A DNA stretch of 64,000 nt from the NCBI RefSeq assembly GCF_041260155.1, contig NC_091932.1, positions 27,644,838 to 27,708,837 on the forward strand, given 5' to 3'. The stretch comes from Ptychodera flava (Eukaryota > Hemichordata > Enteropneusta > Ptychoderidae). The translations under genes were made by a program, and so were the position numbers. Of the stretch, positions 24,321-36,400 are shown piece by piece. The stretch's first letter is position 1; every line of letters starts with the position of its first letter. The notes below the pieces were generated by a model, which did not search any database, was not told the origin of the DNA, and saw nothing but the letters and a program-made list of their open reading frames with translations.

Positions 24321-24692
24321 ACAGTACGCGTAGATGGAGTAAATATATAGATCAGGTGACACAGGAATTAACGTTGCGCTCGAAACTTTATTTCCCCAGG
24401 TCAGCCTGATGGCTGCCTGGGGCAACTCTTAGCTCCGAGAGCCTGGAGATATGCTCACTCCAAGGCCCCCAAAGTCTGACTCTCAAATTTACAATACTTT
24501 GTCGACAAGAAAACTTGCCAACGCTTGTTTCACAATGATTAATACGTAGTATGTATGAGACATGTCACAACACCATTGTTTTAAATCCAAGCTGTAGAAA
24601 TATGAAAAGTGATACTTAACAGCTACAGTTCTGATAAAAGTTCGACTACATTGTCTTTCTATTGTCCAACCTTGCATGAGACGTTCCATGCA
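24321..24692. other. Unassigned spacer
   Basis: Nothing beyond a short inverted repeat around CAGCCTGATGGCTG near 24403. Confidence 0.5.
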
Positions 24693-24809
24693 AAAGGGAC
24701 TGGACGTAAATTAGCAGGGGGGGGAGGGCCGGGGGGATTTCGTAAGAGAGTGACCAAAAATTTATGACCCTCCCCCAAAGCAAGGCTGAAAAATTTATGA
24801 CCCTCCCCC

Positions 24810-27800
24810 AGTTTCAAAAAAATAGAATATTACAAATTGATCGAATCTTCAACGATCAAAAATTGAGGTGGGGATTTACAACACAGGGCAATATAGATGG
24901 ATACCAGCAAGGGATGTCTGCAAATTTTTTATTTGCTTCTGCTTGTGACAAGAATAAGTCTAGATATGGATGTCAGCCTTACCTAAGAATACTTTCAATG
25001 ACTTGGTGTCAGTCACATTTGACCAGCATGGGTAAAACTAATCTTGTAGAAAAAATCTCGATAATTCTATGCTACAGATTTTTCAGTACTTTTAATAAAA
25101 GGGAAACCCCTGATTTCTCTGCCTACACAATATCCACACATATTGATTGTTATGATAATGGTTTAATATACTGTTTAACTCTTACACTGTTTACCCCTTT
25201 CACCACCATGGTTTGGCCCAATCCCATTGTTATCAATGGTGAGTGTGGACCTGTTTACAGGGAATTGGGGTGAACAGGTTAACTTAGTAAACCAATCACC
25301 AGATAAAGGAGTACTGGTATTCTTGTTTCCAGTGTGGTATTGGTGGATTGTTCTGGGGAACACCATAGGATAAACTCTATGATTAAATTAATTCATTGTT
25401 TGATTTTCTGCACAAGTTTGATGAAATGCTCTATTTTCCACTTTTGTCAGCACACTTGTAAATGTGGAACAAACCACAGAAAACAGTTTAAGACTTCACT
25501 GGACACAAAAAATGACACCACTGGTCAAGTGTCATCAAGCTAGGCTGACAAACTGAATCAATACAGAGCATATCATGCTAAAATACAGCAGCTAATACTG
25601 AAAAATTCTGAAATCTTATGAATTTATATAACTCTGACCTGCAAAGTAAACAACAAAACCAACATCTTGTCCATACACCATTGTTTCAAATTACAGTGAC
25701 TGACAGGCAAAACTAACAAAACAGCAAACATGGAATTTAGCCATTTTCATTGGCCATTAAAGGGACAAAGTCACTCATTTTTGACAAAATTTTGGTCATT
25801 TTAATTTCCGTTGAATATATATGCTTTTCTGCTGCTCACTGAAATGGGCTTAATTGCAATCTCTGGTTGTCACAGCTCAACTCATATGCATGCATGGATA
25901 TAACATGTGGTCACTTAATAATTTAATTTAAGGTATGTACCAAAAATGTCACAGTAAATTTCACATGTAATTTGCCTTATAAAAGTGAGAATTGAATTGC
26001 AATAACAGAGAGTGAGCAGATTTCAGTGAGAATAATCTATCAAAAGAAATTTAAATGGCAAAATAATGTCAATAATGAGCAACTTTGTCCCTTTAATTTG
26101 GTACATATCTAGTAGAGATTCTTTTAATTCAAGTGTCAAGCAGCATAACCATTGCACTCTTGAAGTATTAAAATGGTGGCAATAATATGTTTATAATTGG
26201 TGCATTGACAAGATATAAGTACTGTAAAATGTTGACAAAACTAGCTTTGTCCAATGTATCATAATATAGCCATTTCTGAACAGGGATGTAAGATTTCACC
26301 ACCATGTGAACTCACAAATATTTCCAATATGAAAGTGCAGTCCTCTGCTGAGTGCCGAATCATGTACCGGTATGTTGTACACCATGGAGGTAGACACCAA
26401 GCATAGCATTATGTGAAAAAGTTAAAGTCTTGGTACTAGATGACCACTAAACAAGATTGGCAGTCCGCTTGTTTCAAAGCTATTTAAAAATTTCTTCTGG
26501 GCCTATTTCACATCATACTTGACCCTCTGCACTTGACTTGCAAGCTTGGTACGTACATGTATTCTGGAAAATGACAGTAATTTCAACGTCATTTTAAGTC
26601 AGAGATTCGTCATGTAAGTCATTAATTTCACTCAATTATTTCTGTCCGTTCTTCCTGACTGTCAAAATTGAGGTCTAAGTAATGAAAGTACTCAATTTAA
26701 TGATGATTTTCACAAATATGTTTCACTTACAGCTTGACTAAATTGTCACTACTTCCAAGTGTGACTGTGAACATCATTCTAAAAATATTCAAATACCTTC
26801 AACGCATACAAGTTTGTTTACAAGTTTCGCGCTGTACCAAGAAGTTCTCTGGACGTACACTGTACATTTTAGCCTATCATTTTCAGGAAATAAAGGTCTG
26901 TATGTTTAAATGATTGACTTATGAAAAATATATTAAGGATCAGAAGGATGTTGATATTGCAATTCACAAGTCTCGGTGTTGTTTTCCCAAGCAGGAGCGT
27001 ATCAGTATCACCATGGAACTACCTAGCTCTGCATGGCAGGGCTGTGTGTTACCAGCGCGCGATATACGGCCTCCTACCACAGGCCGTATACGCTGGTAAC
27101 ACACAGCCCTGCCATGCAAAGCTAGGAGATACCACACTCTTTTGGTAGTACCGTGGTATCATATATTGCTTATATGTAGTTGCAGTTCCGAAACTGAAAG
27201 GCTTGCCTTTTTTCGAGTTTAAGCTTTTAGATTTTAGGGTTTGATCAAGTTGACGTCCTACCTAAACAGCAGTCCAAATATTGAGGTACAATGGCAATAT
27301 TGCCCTGCGCTAGGAGGATATGTGTACCACTGTCGCTACGCAAAGACTACTTACCCCAAAGAGCTCTCTCTCTACCAGGTGCATAGGCCTTCGGGTTGCG
27401 ACTGTGGTTGCACCTGTGTGATGAGTATGCCGTTGTTGGAGGCAATCAAAGCAGCCAATAGCTGAATAATCTTACCATTTTCATAGGGCTTAGACTGCTA
27501 CACTAAGTCAATGGCATATATCATGTAAAGTAGTTCACTTTGGCTTTGAACTGCAGATGTGGAATGTTATGATTCAACAGGCTGTCCAATAATTCCAATA
27601 ATGAATGCCCAAATTGGCTCATAATGGAATAGAGCACACTTATACTCCATAAGTAATGCTCTTCAAATGTTTTCTTTTATGTTAATGCACATGCATGTGC
27701 CTGCCATTTTTTCTAAGGAATTATAATTTAATATTTATCAAAATATCAGTGAAATTCATAATTTTGGAATGTATCACATTGACAATTGAGGGAATACTGG

Positions 27801-29323
27801 AAACACAATGTGACACTGATCTCCATAACGATTATATATGGTCATGTACAATGTATTGAGCAGTTCAGTCTCTACATGGGGAGGAAATATGGGAAGTACA
27901 ATGTATGTTTAAAATGTGTTCCTGGTACAGATATAGAACTACATGTGTGCATGACCCAATTATTCACTGGATTTTATAATATTCCTGATAGACCTGTGTA
28001 GTCAGAGAACTGAAAATACCTGTACATGTGCTCATTGCACTCATATCAAATCCAGTTTTACAAAATGTACTATTGTGTTCCAGTAGACAATGAGAAGTTT
28101 TGGTCATGTTGCCCTGTTTGTGGGGAAAGGTCAACAGAAAGGCTATGCCTATTCAAGCAATAATTTAAGAAAACAATTGAAAGTATGGTCATGGACTGAA
28201 AGCTATAGTGTGATATTATGGTGTTTTAACATTGACAATACTTGTCAATTTTTGTGCCCCATTTCTTTGCATTTTAAACATATCACAGAAAGCAGCCTAG
28301 ATAATAGAGGATAGACTGATCCTGATTTGACACAGAAGTGGCAAACACTATTTCATGACCAATCAAGTCTCCATATTCTGAAATGACATTGGGATATCAC
28401 TGTATTTAATCAAGTTCAATCTGAATACGTGATCAACATGGCTGATTCACTGTATAAATTACCCACATTAAATTTCAACAAATGTCATATATCCTGCCTT
28501 CACAACACAAATGAACACTATCCATTCCAAAGATAGTACCCACGTGGTAAAGCCAATATAAACTTGAAAAATGCCACAAGTAGCCATACCAATCAGATGA
28601 CTGTACCTAAATATTTAAGTATACTAAAATCACTTTTCTGGAATCAAAATTATTAATTATCACACCAAAGCTTACTCTATATTTCAAACAATAGTAAAAA
28701 CTAAAATTCATGTACCTTAAGTGACTGATGCAGGGTGGAGCTTGGCCTTAAACTTTAAAGGGAAGTGGCTTATGAAAGAGAGGGAACTTTTGTTGATCAA
28801 CAAAAAGTGGAATGAGAAATAATATCGTCAAATAGTTAGGTTCAAGATTGACTACACCAGTGGAACAATGTAAGATATTGTGAAAATATCCTGCAGTGTT
28901 TTTGTTAAGGGCGGTACCTAGGTAAATGTTACCGGGGTTCCCCGGTCATTTTACCAGGGTTATCCTTGGTATATCAGTGCAGTCATACTAGTGGACAACA
29001 GAAATTTTACCAGGGTTCCCAAATCTTAGCAAAAACACTGTCCAATGTTTATTAACGAAACACACGACATGTACACTGGGCAGCCAGAGTACGGGTTAGC
29101 TGAGGAACAATAGATTGGATTAAATGCTATATACTTAATGGCGATAAGAATAGCAACAAGAGAGACAATCCTATTTAAGATAATGGTGGGGAAGAGATAC
29201 ACAGAGAGTTGGGAATGAGCACTTAATAGAAAGTAAGAGGCAGTGTGCGAGTGATGTCCTGTGAGCATAATTGTCTATACAAACAATTTTGCTTTCTACC
29301 TTTAGTTCACCGACAACAAGCCC
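24810..29323. other. Interior of TIR element 1
   Basis: About 4.5 kb without a recognisable gene. The longest ORF (24764-25273) starts inside the subterminal repeats and shows no domain. A 74-codon frame at 27241-27465 is Cys-rich (GCDCGCTC) but has no other support. A short fold-back element sits at 26998-27165. Confidence 0.55.
26998..27165. repeat. Short fold-back element
   Basis: The inner arms are nearly perfect: CATGGCAGGGCTGTGTGTTA and CCAGCG at 27031-27057 pair with 27091-27117. The symmetry extends outward with gaps: 'TATCACCATGGAACTACC' at 27007 against 'GGTAGTACCGTGGTATCA' near 27144. The loop includes a second small inverted repeat, ATACGGCCT/AGGCCGTAT. A related half recurs at 54365-54460. 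Confidence 0.8.
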
Positions 29324-29383
29324 AAAAATTTGTGACCCTCCCCCTTAGAGAACTCAAAAAATTGTGACCCTCCCCAAACAGAG

Positions 29384-30507
29384 TGTAGCGCGCAAACAAA
29401 TTCCTTAGGACTCAAAATTATTTGTCTGCAACTACTATGCAATAGTCGTCTACAACTGATATTCCGTAATGCGTTCCCTCTTAAATAAGACGAAGCAAAT
29501 ATCCGATCTAAGTTTCACGTGGTTTATTCGAATATAGGCATGTCTTCCAGACTGAGAACAACAAATTCTCTGAGTAGAATGTTGTACTACAAACGTTGAG
29601 AACGTTTGGGAACGTTTGGGAACGTTTGGGAACGATTAACTGAAAACAAATCAAAACAAAAGGATACAGGAAGTGAGAACTAAGCTACATTCACACTATG
29701 ACACAGGAAGTAAATACTCTCTTTGACCAGGAAGTAAATACACTCTATGACACAGGAAATTAGAAACAGGAAGTAACTAACAGGAAGTAATACTCCCGCT
29801 AAGATGACTCAGGGGTCAAAGGTCATAATAGGTGGGGTGGTCACGTGACCCACCTCAGTAAACGCCCTCTAACGGTGACTGAACGTTTACTTTCGTTGAC
29901 AAAATCTCATTTGCATAAAAGCAACCCTGACTTAATGAACAATTAGCTGCTTTGAAACAATCACTAACTCAAAGTTGCATAAGAATACAATCACTAAAAC
30001 CACTTCAACTAAAGGGTCTCAAAAGGTTGTACTATAAACGTAATCAGAGTTCAACTTGAATGTGTCCATTATAGCATTCATTGTTCGCATGCTTCAATAA
30101 GGTCCTTGGCCCTTTGTTAGGCACACGTGCTCTTAGAGTCTCACAATGGAATGAGGCTATTCAATGTTCCTTCAAGAATGTCTGCTTTAAAGTCACAAAA
30201 GAATCAACTGAATTGCTTACCGATTTTGTGTAGGGTTGTATAAGACTATCGCATCAAAGGTTCAAAGCTGTTTCATCAAAATGGTCTTTACAAGCAATCT
30301 TGGCGAGAACTATAGCCAGTCACTTTCAGAGACATGTCCACTCTCTGAAGGTCTAACTTAAAGTGTCTAAAAGCACGCTTGGAATGGCTGCATGTGCGCA
30401 GTGCGTAATACAAAAGATAAACATTTAAAGGACGGAAGTTGATGGTGACTCATGACTTTGAATTTGAACTATGGCCAAATAAGGGGATGTTGATTTTGAC
30501 CGTAACA
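29384..30507 (-). repeat. 3' LTR of the BEL element
   Basis: 1,124 bp, TG...CA ends. Internal features: three tandem copies of GAACGTTTGGG near 29600-29632 and several AGGAAGTAA words around 29670-29790. The two 1-bp indels relative to the other LTR cancel in length. Confidence 0.97.
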
Positions 30508-30518
30508 TTCCGTCCCCT
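30508..30518 (-). promoter_or_regulatory. Polypurine tract of the BEL element
   Basis: AGGGGACGGAA on the coding strand, immediately upstream of the 3' LTR, where plus-strand priming occurs in LTR retrotransposons. Confidence 0.7.
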
Positions 30519-30642
30519 AATTGTGTAGATGTGACTCGGAACAATTATAAATCCAATATTCTAAACTGGTCAAAATTCAATCTAACTAAACAAACATGAA
30601 TAATATACTAATCATATATCATTAATAAAAAGATTAAAGTTC

Positions 30643-31896
30643 TTAGCTGTTCTTGTGTCCTTCAGACGAATCTTCAATGGCGTCGGCCTCCAGGAGCACA
30701 CACAACTTATCCACTGGACGTCGTAGAGTAGTCGCTCTGGTCTTGACTTCTGCAAACCTGACGAGTCCCTTCTTGTCTTTCATCACTTCGGTGATTCTGC
30801 CCATGGACCAGGAGTTCCTCGGCGCTGTGTTGTCGACGATCAACACCACGTCTCCAACGTTGAGGTTTCTTCTGATCTCGAGCCACTTCTGTCTCTCTTG
30901 TAGCAATGGGAGATATTCTTTCATCCATCTCTTCCAGAATATATCTGCCAGGTACTGCACTTGTCTCCATCGACGGCGTACGTAGTTGTCATTCTTCTGA
31001 AACAAGCCGGGTGGCAGGGCCTGTTTTGGTTTCAGCATTAACAGGTGGTTGGGTGTTAATGCCTCTAGATCGTTCGGATCTTCTGACAGCCTGGTGATTG
31101 GTCGGCTGTTAATTATGGCTTCCACTTCACAGAACAGCGTTCGGAGTGCTTCATCTGACATGCGAAGTGGTTGTTCTTTGAGCAAGGAAAAGATGATTTT
31201 CCTTATGGTTCTGATGTGACGCTCCCATACTCCTCCAAAGTGGGAACCTGCTGGGGGGTTGAATTCCCATTTGATGTCTTGTTGGTGGAGCATCTCAGCT
31301 ATCTTCTCTTGGTTCCATCTCCTGATACTTTCCTTCAGCTCTTTGTCGGCTGCGACGAAGTTAGTCCCGTTGTCTGATCTGATGGACCTAACTTGTCCTC
31401 TTTGTGCTATAAATCTTCTGATGGCGTTGATGCACGAATCTGTATCTAATGAGCAGGCTACTTCTAAGTGTACCGCACGAGTCGCCATACATGTGAAGAT
31501 CGCTCCATACCTCTTCTCAGTGACACGGCCACGTTTGACCTCCAGTGGTCCGAAGTAATCTACACCTGTGCGAGTGAATGGTGGCTCTTCGGGGGTGATG
31601 CGGTCCTTAGGTAGGTCTGACATCTTCTGCTCACAAACTTTTGCTCCATATTTTCTACAGATGACACATTTGGTTACGAGGTTGTGGATTGCTGTAGGCG
31701 CCCGTAGAATCCAATATTTCTCTCTTAGCTTCGCCAGCATCGAGTTCCTTCCAAGATGTCCGACTTCTTTGTGGGTTTCTTGGAGTATGATTGTTGACAC
31801 TGGTGAGTCTTTAGGCAGCACTATCGGGTGCTTGCTGTCTGGTGACACTGAGGCACGTTCCAGGCGTCCGCCAACTCGTATTATTCCTTTATCCAA
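30643..31896 (-). CDS. BEL integrase region
   Basis: A 417-codon open frame. An HHCC zinc-binding module is seen at His42, His47, Cys77 and Cys80. The catalytic triad is Asp113 (GVDYFGPLEV), Asp175 (RSDNGTNF) and Glu225 (GGVWERHI), with the spacing usual for retroviral-type integrases. The C-terminal part, 'PRNSWSMGRITEV' and 'RRPVDKLCVL', matches the BEL/Pao integrase tail, which lacks the Gypsy chromodomain. In an intact element it would be part of a polyprotein. Here it is cut off upstream by a frameshift near 31.91 kb, where the conserved Tyr/Leu-Asp-Pro lead-in moves between frames, so the stated start is only the first usable codon. Confidence 0.95.
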   Translation of the reverse strand: MDKGIIRVGGRLERASVSPDSKHPIVLPKDSPVSTIILQETHKEVGHLGRNSMLAKLREKYWILRAPTAIHNLVTKCVICRKYGAKVCEQKMSDLPKDRITPEEPPFTRTGVDYFGPLEVKRGRVTEKRYGAIFTCMATRAVHLEVACSLDTDSCINAIRRFIAQRGQVRSIRSDNGTNFVAADKELKESIRRWNQEKIAEMLHQQDIKWEFNPPAGSHFGGVWERHIRTIRKIIFSLLKEQPLRMSDEALRTLFCEVEAIINSRPITRLSEDPNDLEALTPNHLLMLKPKQALPPGLFQKNDNYVRRRWRQVQYLADIFWKRWMKEYLPLLQERQKWLEIRRNLNVGDVVLIVDNTAPRNSWSMGRITEVMKDKKGLVRFAEVKTRATTLRRPVDKLCVLLEADAIEDSSEGHKNS

Positions 31897-33400
31897 AATT
31901 GGGTCCAGCTATATAATGGGCTGTATCTCCTGACTTGCTTCTTTCGTTGAAGGAGTGCCATTTCATCTGGAAAGTGTTTTCGCTGCACATACTTCATGAT
32001 TGCATCTTCTGCCCTTGCAGATTCTCTAATGAAACAGGTGGGATTGTTGTTTCACAACTCTTCTGGCTAGTATCTGCGTTGGTGTCTTCATCGCCTTCCT
32101 TTCTTTTGCGGCATTTATCTTGAAGGTTTTTCTTCGCTAACAGGAACCATCCGACTATTTTCTTTAGTTTCATCATGCTAAAGTAGCGCAGTAGGATCTT
32201 CACAACAAACTCTTGATCTACTAGTATAGTGCTGCACACAGATGCTTCCCGCTTGACTTCTGGGTCTTTATTACATAGCGCTCTGGAGATATCCTGTTGT
32301 GTAGGCCATTCACTTTCTCTTTTCCTCACCAAATCTGGTCCTCGCGGCCATCTTTTGTTTTGCAGGAACCTGTCTACAGTCAGTCCCCTGGATGCGTCGT
32401 CTGCTGGCTTGGATTTCGTGTCGACGTACTTACACCGTTTACTATTCGAACCTTCACATATAATGTTAATTCGGTTGGCTACGAAGGTGTGGAATCGGGA
32501 CTATTTTCGAAACACCTGACATCACTTCTTGGTCTTTTGGCCAGAGGTCCATATATCTTTCTTTCATGAATTTGACTTTGTTTGTACCGTCTATTTACTG
32601 TCTGTTCTGTGCTGTTTTGTGTCTATGTTTACAACTATTGTCTTACAAATTTTGACCTAGTGTTATTGGATTATGGATTGGTATGATTGCGATTATGTTT
32701 CATTGGCGCAGTACTTAATCACTGATGTGCTGTCTGTCCAGAAGTATACCTTGTCGTTCTTAATGTCGAGTTCTTCCTCCAACATTCTGTTCATTCTCAC
32801 GGCCACTGTAGCTGCTGTCAGCTCCAGGCGTGGGATGGTAATTTTCTTCAGTGGTGCAACCCTTGCTTTTCCCATAAGGAAGGCGCAGTGAATTCTTCCA
32901 TCTTCATTAATGAGTCTAATATACAATGCGACACCATATCCGTATTCACTGGCATCAGAAAAGTGATGTATTTCACGTACCTTGACTTCGCCAAAGTCTG
33001 CTGGTTTGTAGCACCTCTGAGTTGATACGTTTTCTAGTTTTGGAAGATCTGATAGCCATCTTAGCCATTTCTTCTGATCGTCTTCTTTGATCTTTGCATC
33101 CCAACCAATACCTCTACGACACAAGTCTTGAAGAAGTATTCTTGCAGGTAGGATGAACGGAGCTGCAAGTCCAATGGGATCGTATACTGAGCTGATAATT
33201 GATAGTATGCCTCTTCTCGTTGCAGGCCGGCTTTCATGGTGATCTGGAATCCTATGGTGTCTGACTCGACCGACCATGAAGTACCTAGGGCACGCTCTAC
33301 TGGTAGGCAGTCGTATTCCAGCTTCAGGTCTTTGATTTCCTTAGCTCTTTCTTCTTTTGGTATAGTCTCCAATACTTCACGGCTGTTGCTGTTAGATGGA
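31897..33400 (-). pseudogene. BEL RT tail, RNase H and connection, frameshifted
   Basis: Continues the pol reading after the frame break at about 33.4 kb. The RT thumb/connection ('REVLETIPKEERAKEIK', 'YDPIGLAAPFILPARILL') changes frame once more near 33.2 kb. RNase H follows, with 'HHFSDASEYGYGVALYIR' and 'VYFWTDSTSVIKY'. Just after that the frame is broken by foreign DNA at about 32.5-32.7 kb. Beyond it come 'PADDASRGLTVDRFLQNKRW' and the 31994-32332 frame. Several independent lesions make this copy unable to give a full pol. Confidence 0.9.
32498..32696. mobile_element. Small (~200 bp) insertion inside BEL pol
   Basis: It separates two conserved parts of the BEL RNase H/integrase connection. 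Its right half (32591-32696, starting CTATTTACTGTCTGTTCTGT) recurs at 46151-46257 inside an unrelated LINE, with a one-base T indel. It may be a SINE or mini-element; no pol III boxes were identified. Confidence 0.65.
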
Positions 33401-36400
33401 AACCGCCCTTCTTGCAAGCAGCAGTCAGATCTTGCGTCAACTCGATTGCCTTCTTTGCACTTTCTACCGACTTGAGGCAATCATCTACGTAGAAGTCTCT
33501 CTTTATTGTTTTGACAACTTCCTTGTTGAATAGGTGGCTGTTGTCGTCGGCCATCTTGTGTAGTGCTGTGTTCACGCAGCTCGGGGATGATACTGCACCG
33601 AACAGGTGAACCATCATTTTATAGACTCTTGGAGGGCTTTCTATGTTTCTATCTGGCCACCAATAGAAGCGTAGACAGTCACTGTCCTCTTCTCTAACCT
33701 TTACCTGGTGGAACATAGCCTCTATGTCTGCCATTAAAGCGATTGGTTCCTGTCGAAATCGTAATAACACTCCTAGTAGATTATTCGTCAGATCCGGCCC
33801 TTGTAGTAATAGGTTGTTCAACGACACACCTTGGAACTTTGCTGAACAGTCAAAGACAACGCGGATCTTCTCTGGTTTCTTCGGATGATATACTCCATGG
33901 TGGGGTATATACCATACCTTTCCGTCGTCTCGATCTAACTCGTTGTTAGGGACTTGTATTGCGTATCCCTTCTCAATTATGTCTGCCATGAACTTCTGGT
34001 AGTCGGCATGGAACTTTGGGTTGTTTCTCAACTTTCTTTCAAGGCCTTTAAATCGTTGTAAGGCATAGTGCTGATTGTCCGGTAGTCGAACTCTTTCATT
34101 TTTGAATGGAAGTCCCATTTTGTAGTGTCCGTCTACTAGCTCAATGGTTTCCTTTACTTTCTGCATGAACTTCTTGTCTTCTTGGGAGTGCTCCCTTTTG
34201 TCATCTATCATGCGCTCAGGAAAATCAAGGTCAATGGAATGTCGCACTAACCTGTCTAGTTTATCCAATTCTTCCATATCCTCTACGGCCACAACTTCTG
34301 TTCTGTAGCTGGGAGGATGTTGCCCTTGTTCGTTCAATCTGACTACGTGCCAGGGGATCCATCCTACGCGTGTTCTGCATGCGTGAGGGGTTGAGTCCGG
34401 ACCACGTATTGTTTCCAGAGGGGTAAATACTGCTGTTTCTCCGGTACCTATCATCAGTCCTATTTCGGCATCTATTCTTGGAAGCCTTATATTCTTCAAA
34501 TGCGGCCATCTCATGAGATCCTCTTGACGGGGAATGTAGTCTTCAGAGACGCCTATCTCTGGCTTAGTGTATACTGTTTTCGCTCTACTGGCTCTGACCT
34601 GTGGCTCTGAACAGTCTAGGTTGTAAACTTCTATGCCCGTGACTTTGTCGCAGGTGTGGCTGCCTAAGCCGTTCACTGTATTTACCGTCAGCTTTGTCTT
34701 TCTGCCTGTGGCTCCAAGTTTTCTCTGTAACGCTTCTGTGCAGAATGATATGACACTACCTGTGTCCAGAAAGGCATAAGTCTGTACCATTCTATTTGAG
34801 CCTTTCAACTTCACCTTGACAGGGATAATAGTCAGCAGGACCTTGCAGTTATCATCATCACCACCGGTGTCATCGTCTTGACCACCGGTCCCCATAAAGG
34901 ACTGTACTTGGTCCACCTCTGCCGTGGTGCAGTGTACTGCGACACTCTCCGTCTGTACTGGTCTCTTTGAATCCTCATCTTTATCAGTTGTCGGTCGACG
35001 ATCCTGATGTAGTACTGTTGGGTGTTTTCCTTGGCATTTGGAGCATTTAGCTTTCTGCTTGCATTGCCTACTCCGGTGACCAGGTTTCAGACAGCCAAAA
35101 CATACACCTTGGTTTCTCAGGAAGTTAACAGTATCTTCTTGACTGGCTGCAATCAATTGTTCGCAACTGTCGAAAGAATGATTGTTATCTTGGCAGTGCA
35201 GGCATGGTTTCTGTTGAGCCTTGTTTGGTTTGGAGGTTGAAGTGTTGCTCTTCTTGCTCCCTTGGTTCGTCTTCTTGTCTGCGCTTGTAACGCTAGTGGC
35301 GAAAGATTGTTCCTCTTTGTCTGTACCTCTCTTCTTTTTCACTGGATTGTCAAGGCTAGCCATTGCTTGTCTACTGTAGTCCGGGCATGACAGTCTGCTT
35401 GCTTCGGACTTCACCAGATCGACGAGGTCTTCAAATCTTACTCTTTTCTTGGCTTTGCGTATCTTCGCTGTGCGTTTACTCCAAGAATCTTGAATAAAGT
35501 AAGGAAGCTTCTTGACGATCCGTTTCATATTTTCTGAATGTTCTAGTATTTCTAGGCCATCAACGCATCGGGTTGCTGTCTTACATCGATTCAAGAAGAT
35601 GGCGAACTTGTCTAACGAGGCAACGTTGTCTGGCTTGATTGGAGGCCAGTCCAAAACCTTCCTCAGGTAGGCGTTGGCTATCTTGTGTGGATCACCATAG
35701 CGCTCTTCCAGCTCCTCCATGGCACCTTGATATGCTTCACTTGCATCTATACCCGCATACCCTTGAACTATTTCATGGGCTGTGCCTTCCGTGAACTGTC
35801 TCAGCAGAGTGAGTTTATCTTTATCATCTTCGGCAGTCGGTACAAGTTTGGTCTCAAACTCATCTATGAATGATCTGTACTCCATGATGTTACCGTCAAA
35901 CTTCTTTATCACTGTGGACATTTTCTTTATTGCTCTGATCATGGCCCACTGTGCAGAGTCACGTGTCGTCTTACTCATGTTACTGCTATTGCTTCTAATG
36001 GAGATTCTGGAAGCTGCTACACTGACTTCTTCTTCTAAATCATCCGCCTCACTGTCATTCTCCCTTTTTATTGTAGGAGTTTCCTTCTTATACACTCGTA
36101 CTGGTGTTGTGGTCTTTCGTGGTTTTGTTCTGGACACAATGGATTCGTCCTCCAGTGGTTCAGTCTTAATATTGATGGCGATATCGTCCTCGAATTCGTC
36201 ACCAAAAAACTTATTCAGAGATCTAGCTCTGGCATCGGCTACGGCAATCTTTGTGTCAAGTTCATGTTGCTCCTCCTTGAGTTGAAGCTCGTGTCTTGCC
36301 ATGGCCCGCTCCATTTCTTGCCTCTCCCGGTGTTCTTGGAGTTGAAGCTTATACTTAGCACGCTCAATCTCTTGCTTCTTCTTGAGCTTAGCTGACCTTG

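Noticed and set aside
24764..25273. 169-codon plus-strand ORF
   Set aside because: It starts inside the subterminal repeats of TIR element 1 (MTLPQ occurs twice from the repeats) and has no domain pattern.
27241..27465. Cys-rich 74-codon ORF as a small secreted protein or toxin-like peptide
   Set aside because: No signal peptide, no regular Cys framework beyond GCDCGCTC and no splice or promoter context.
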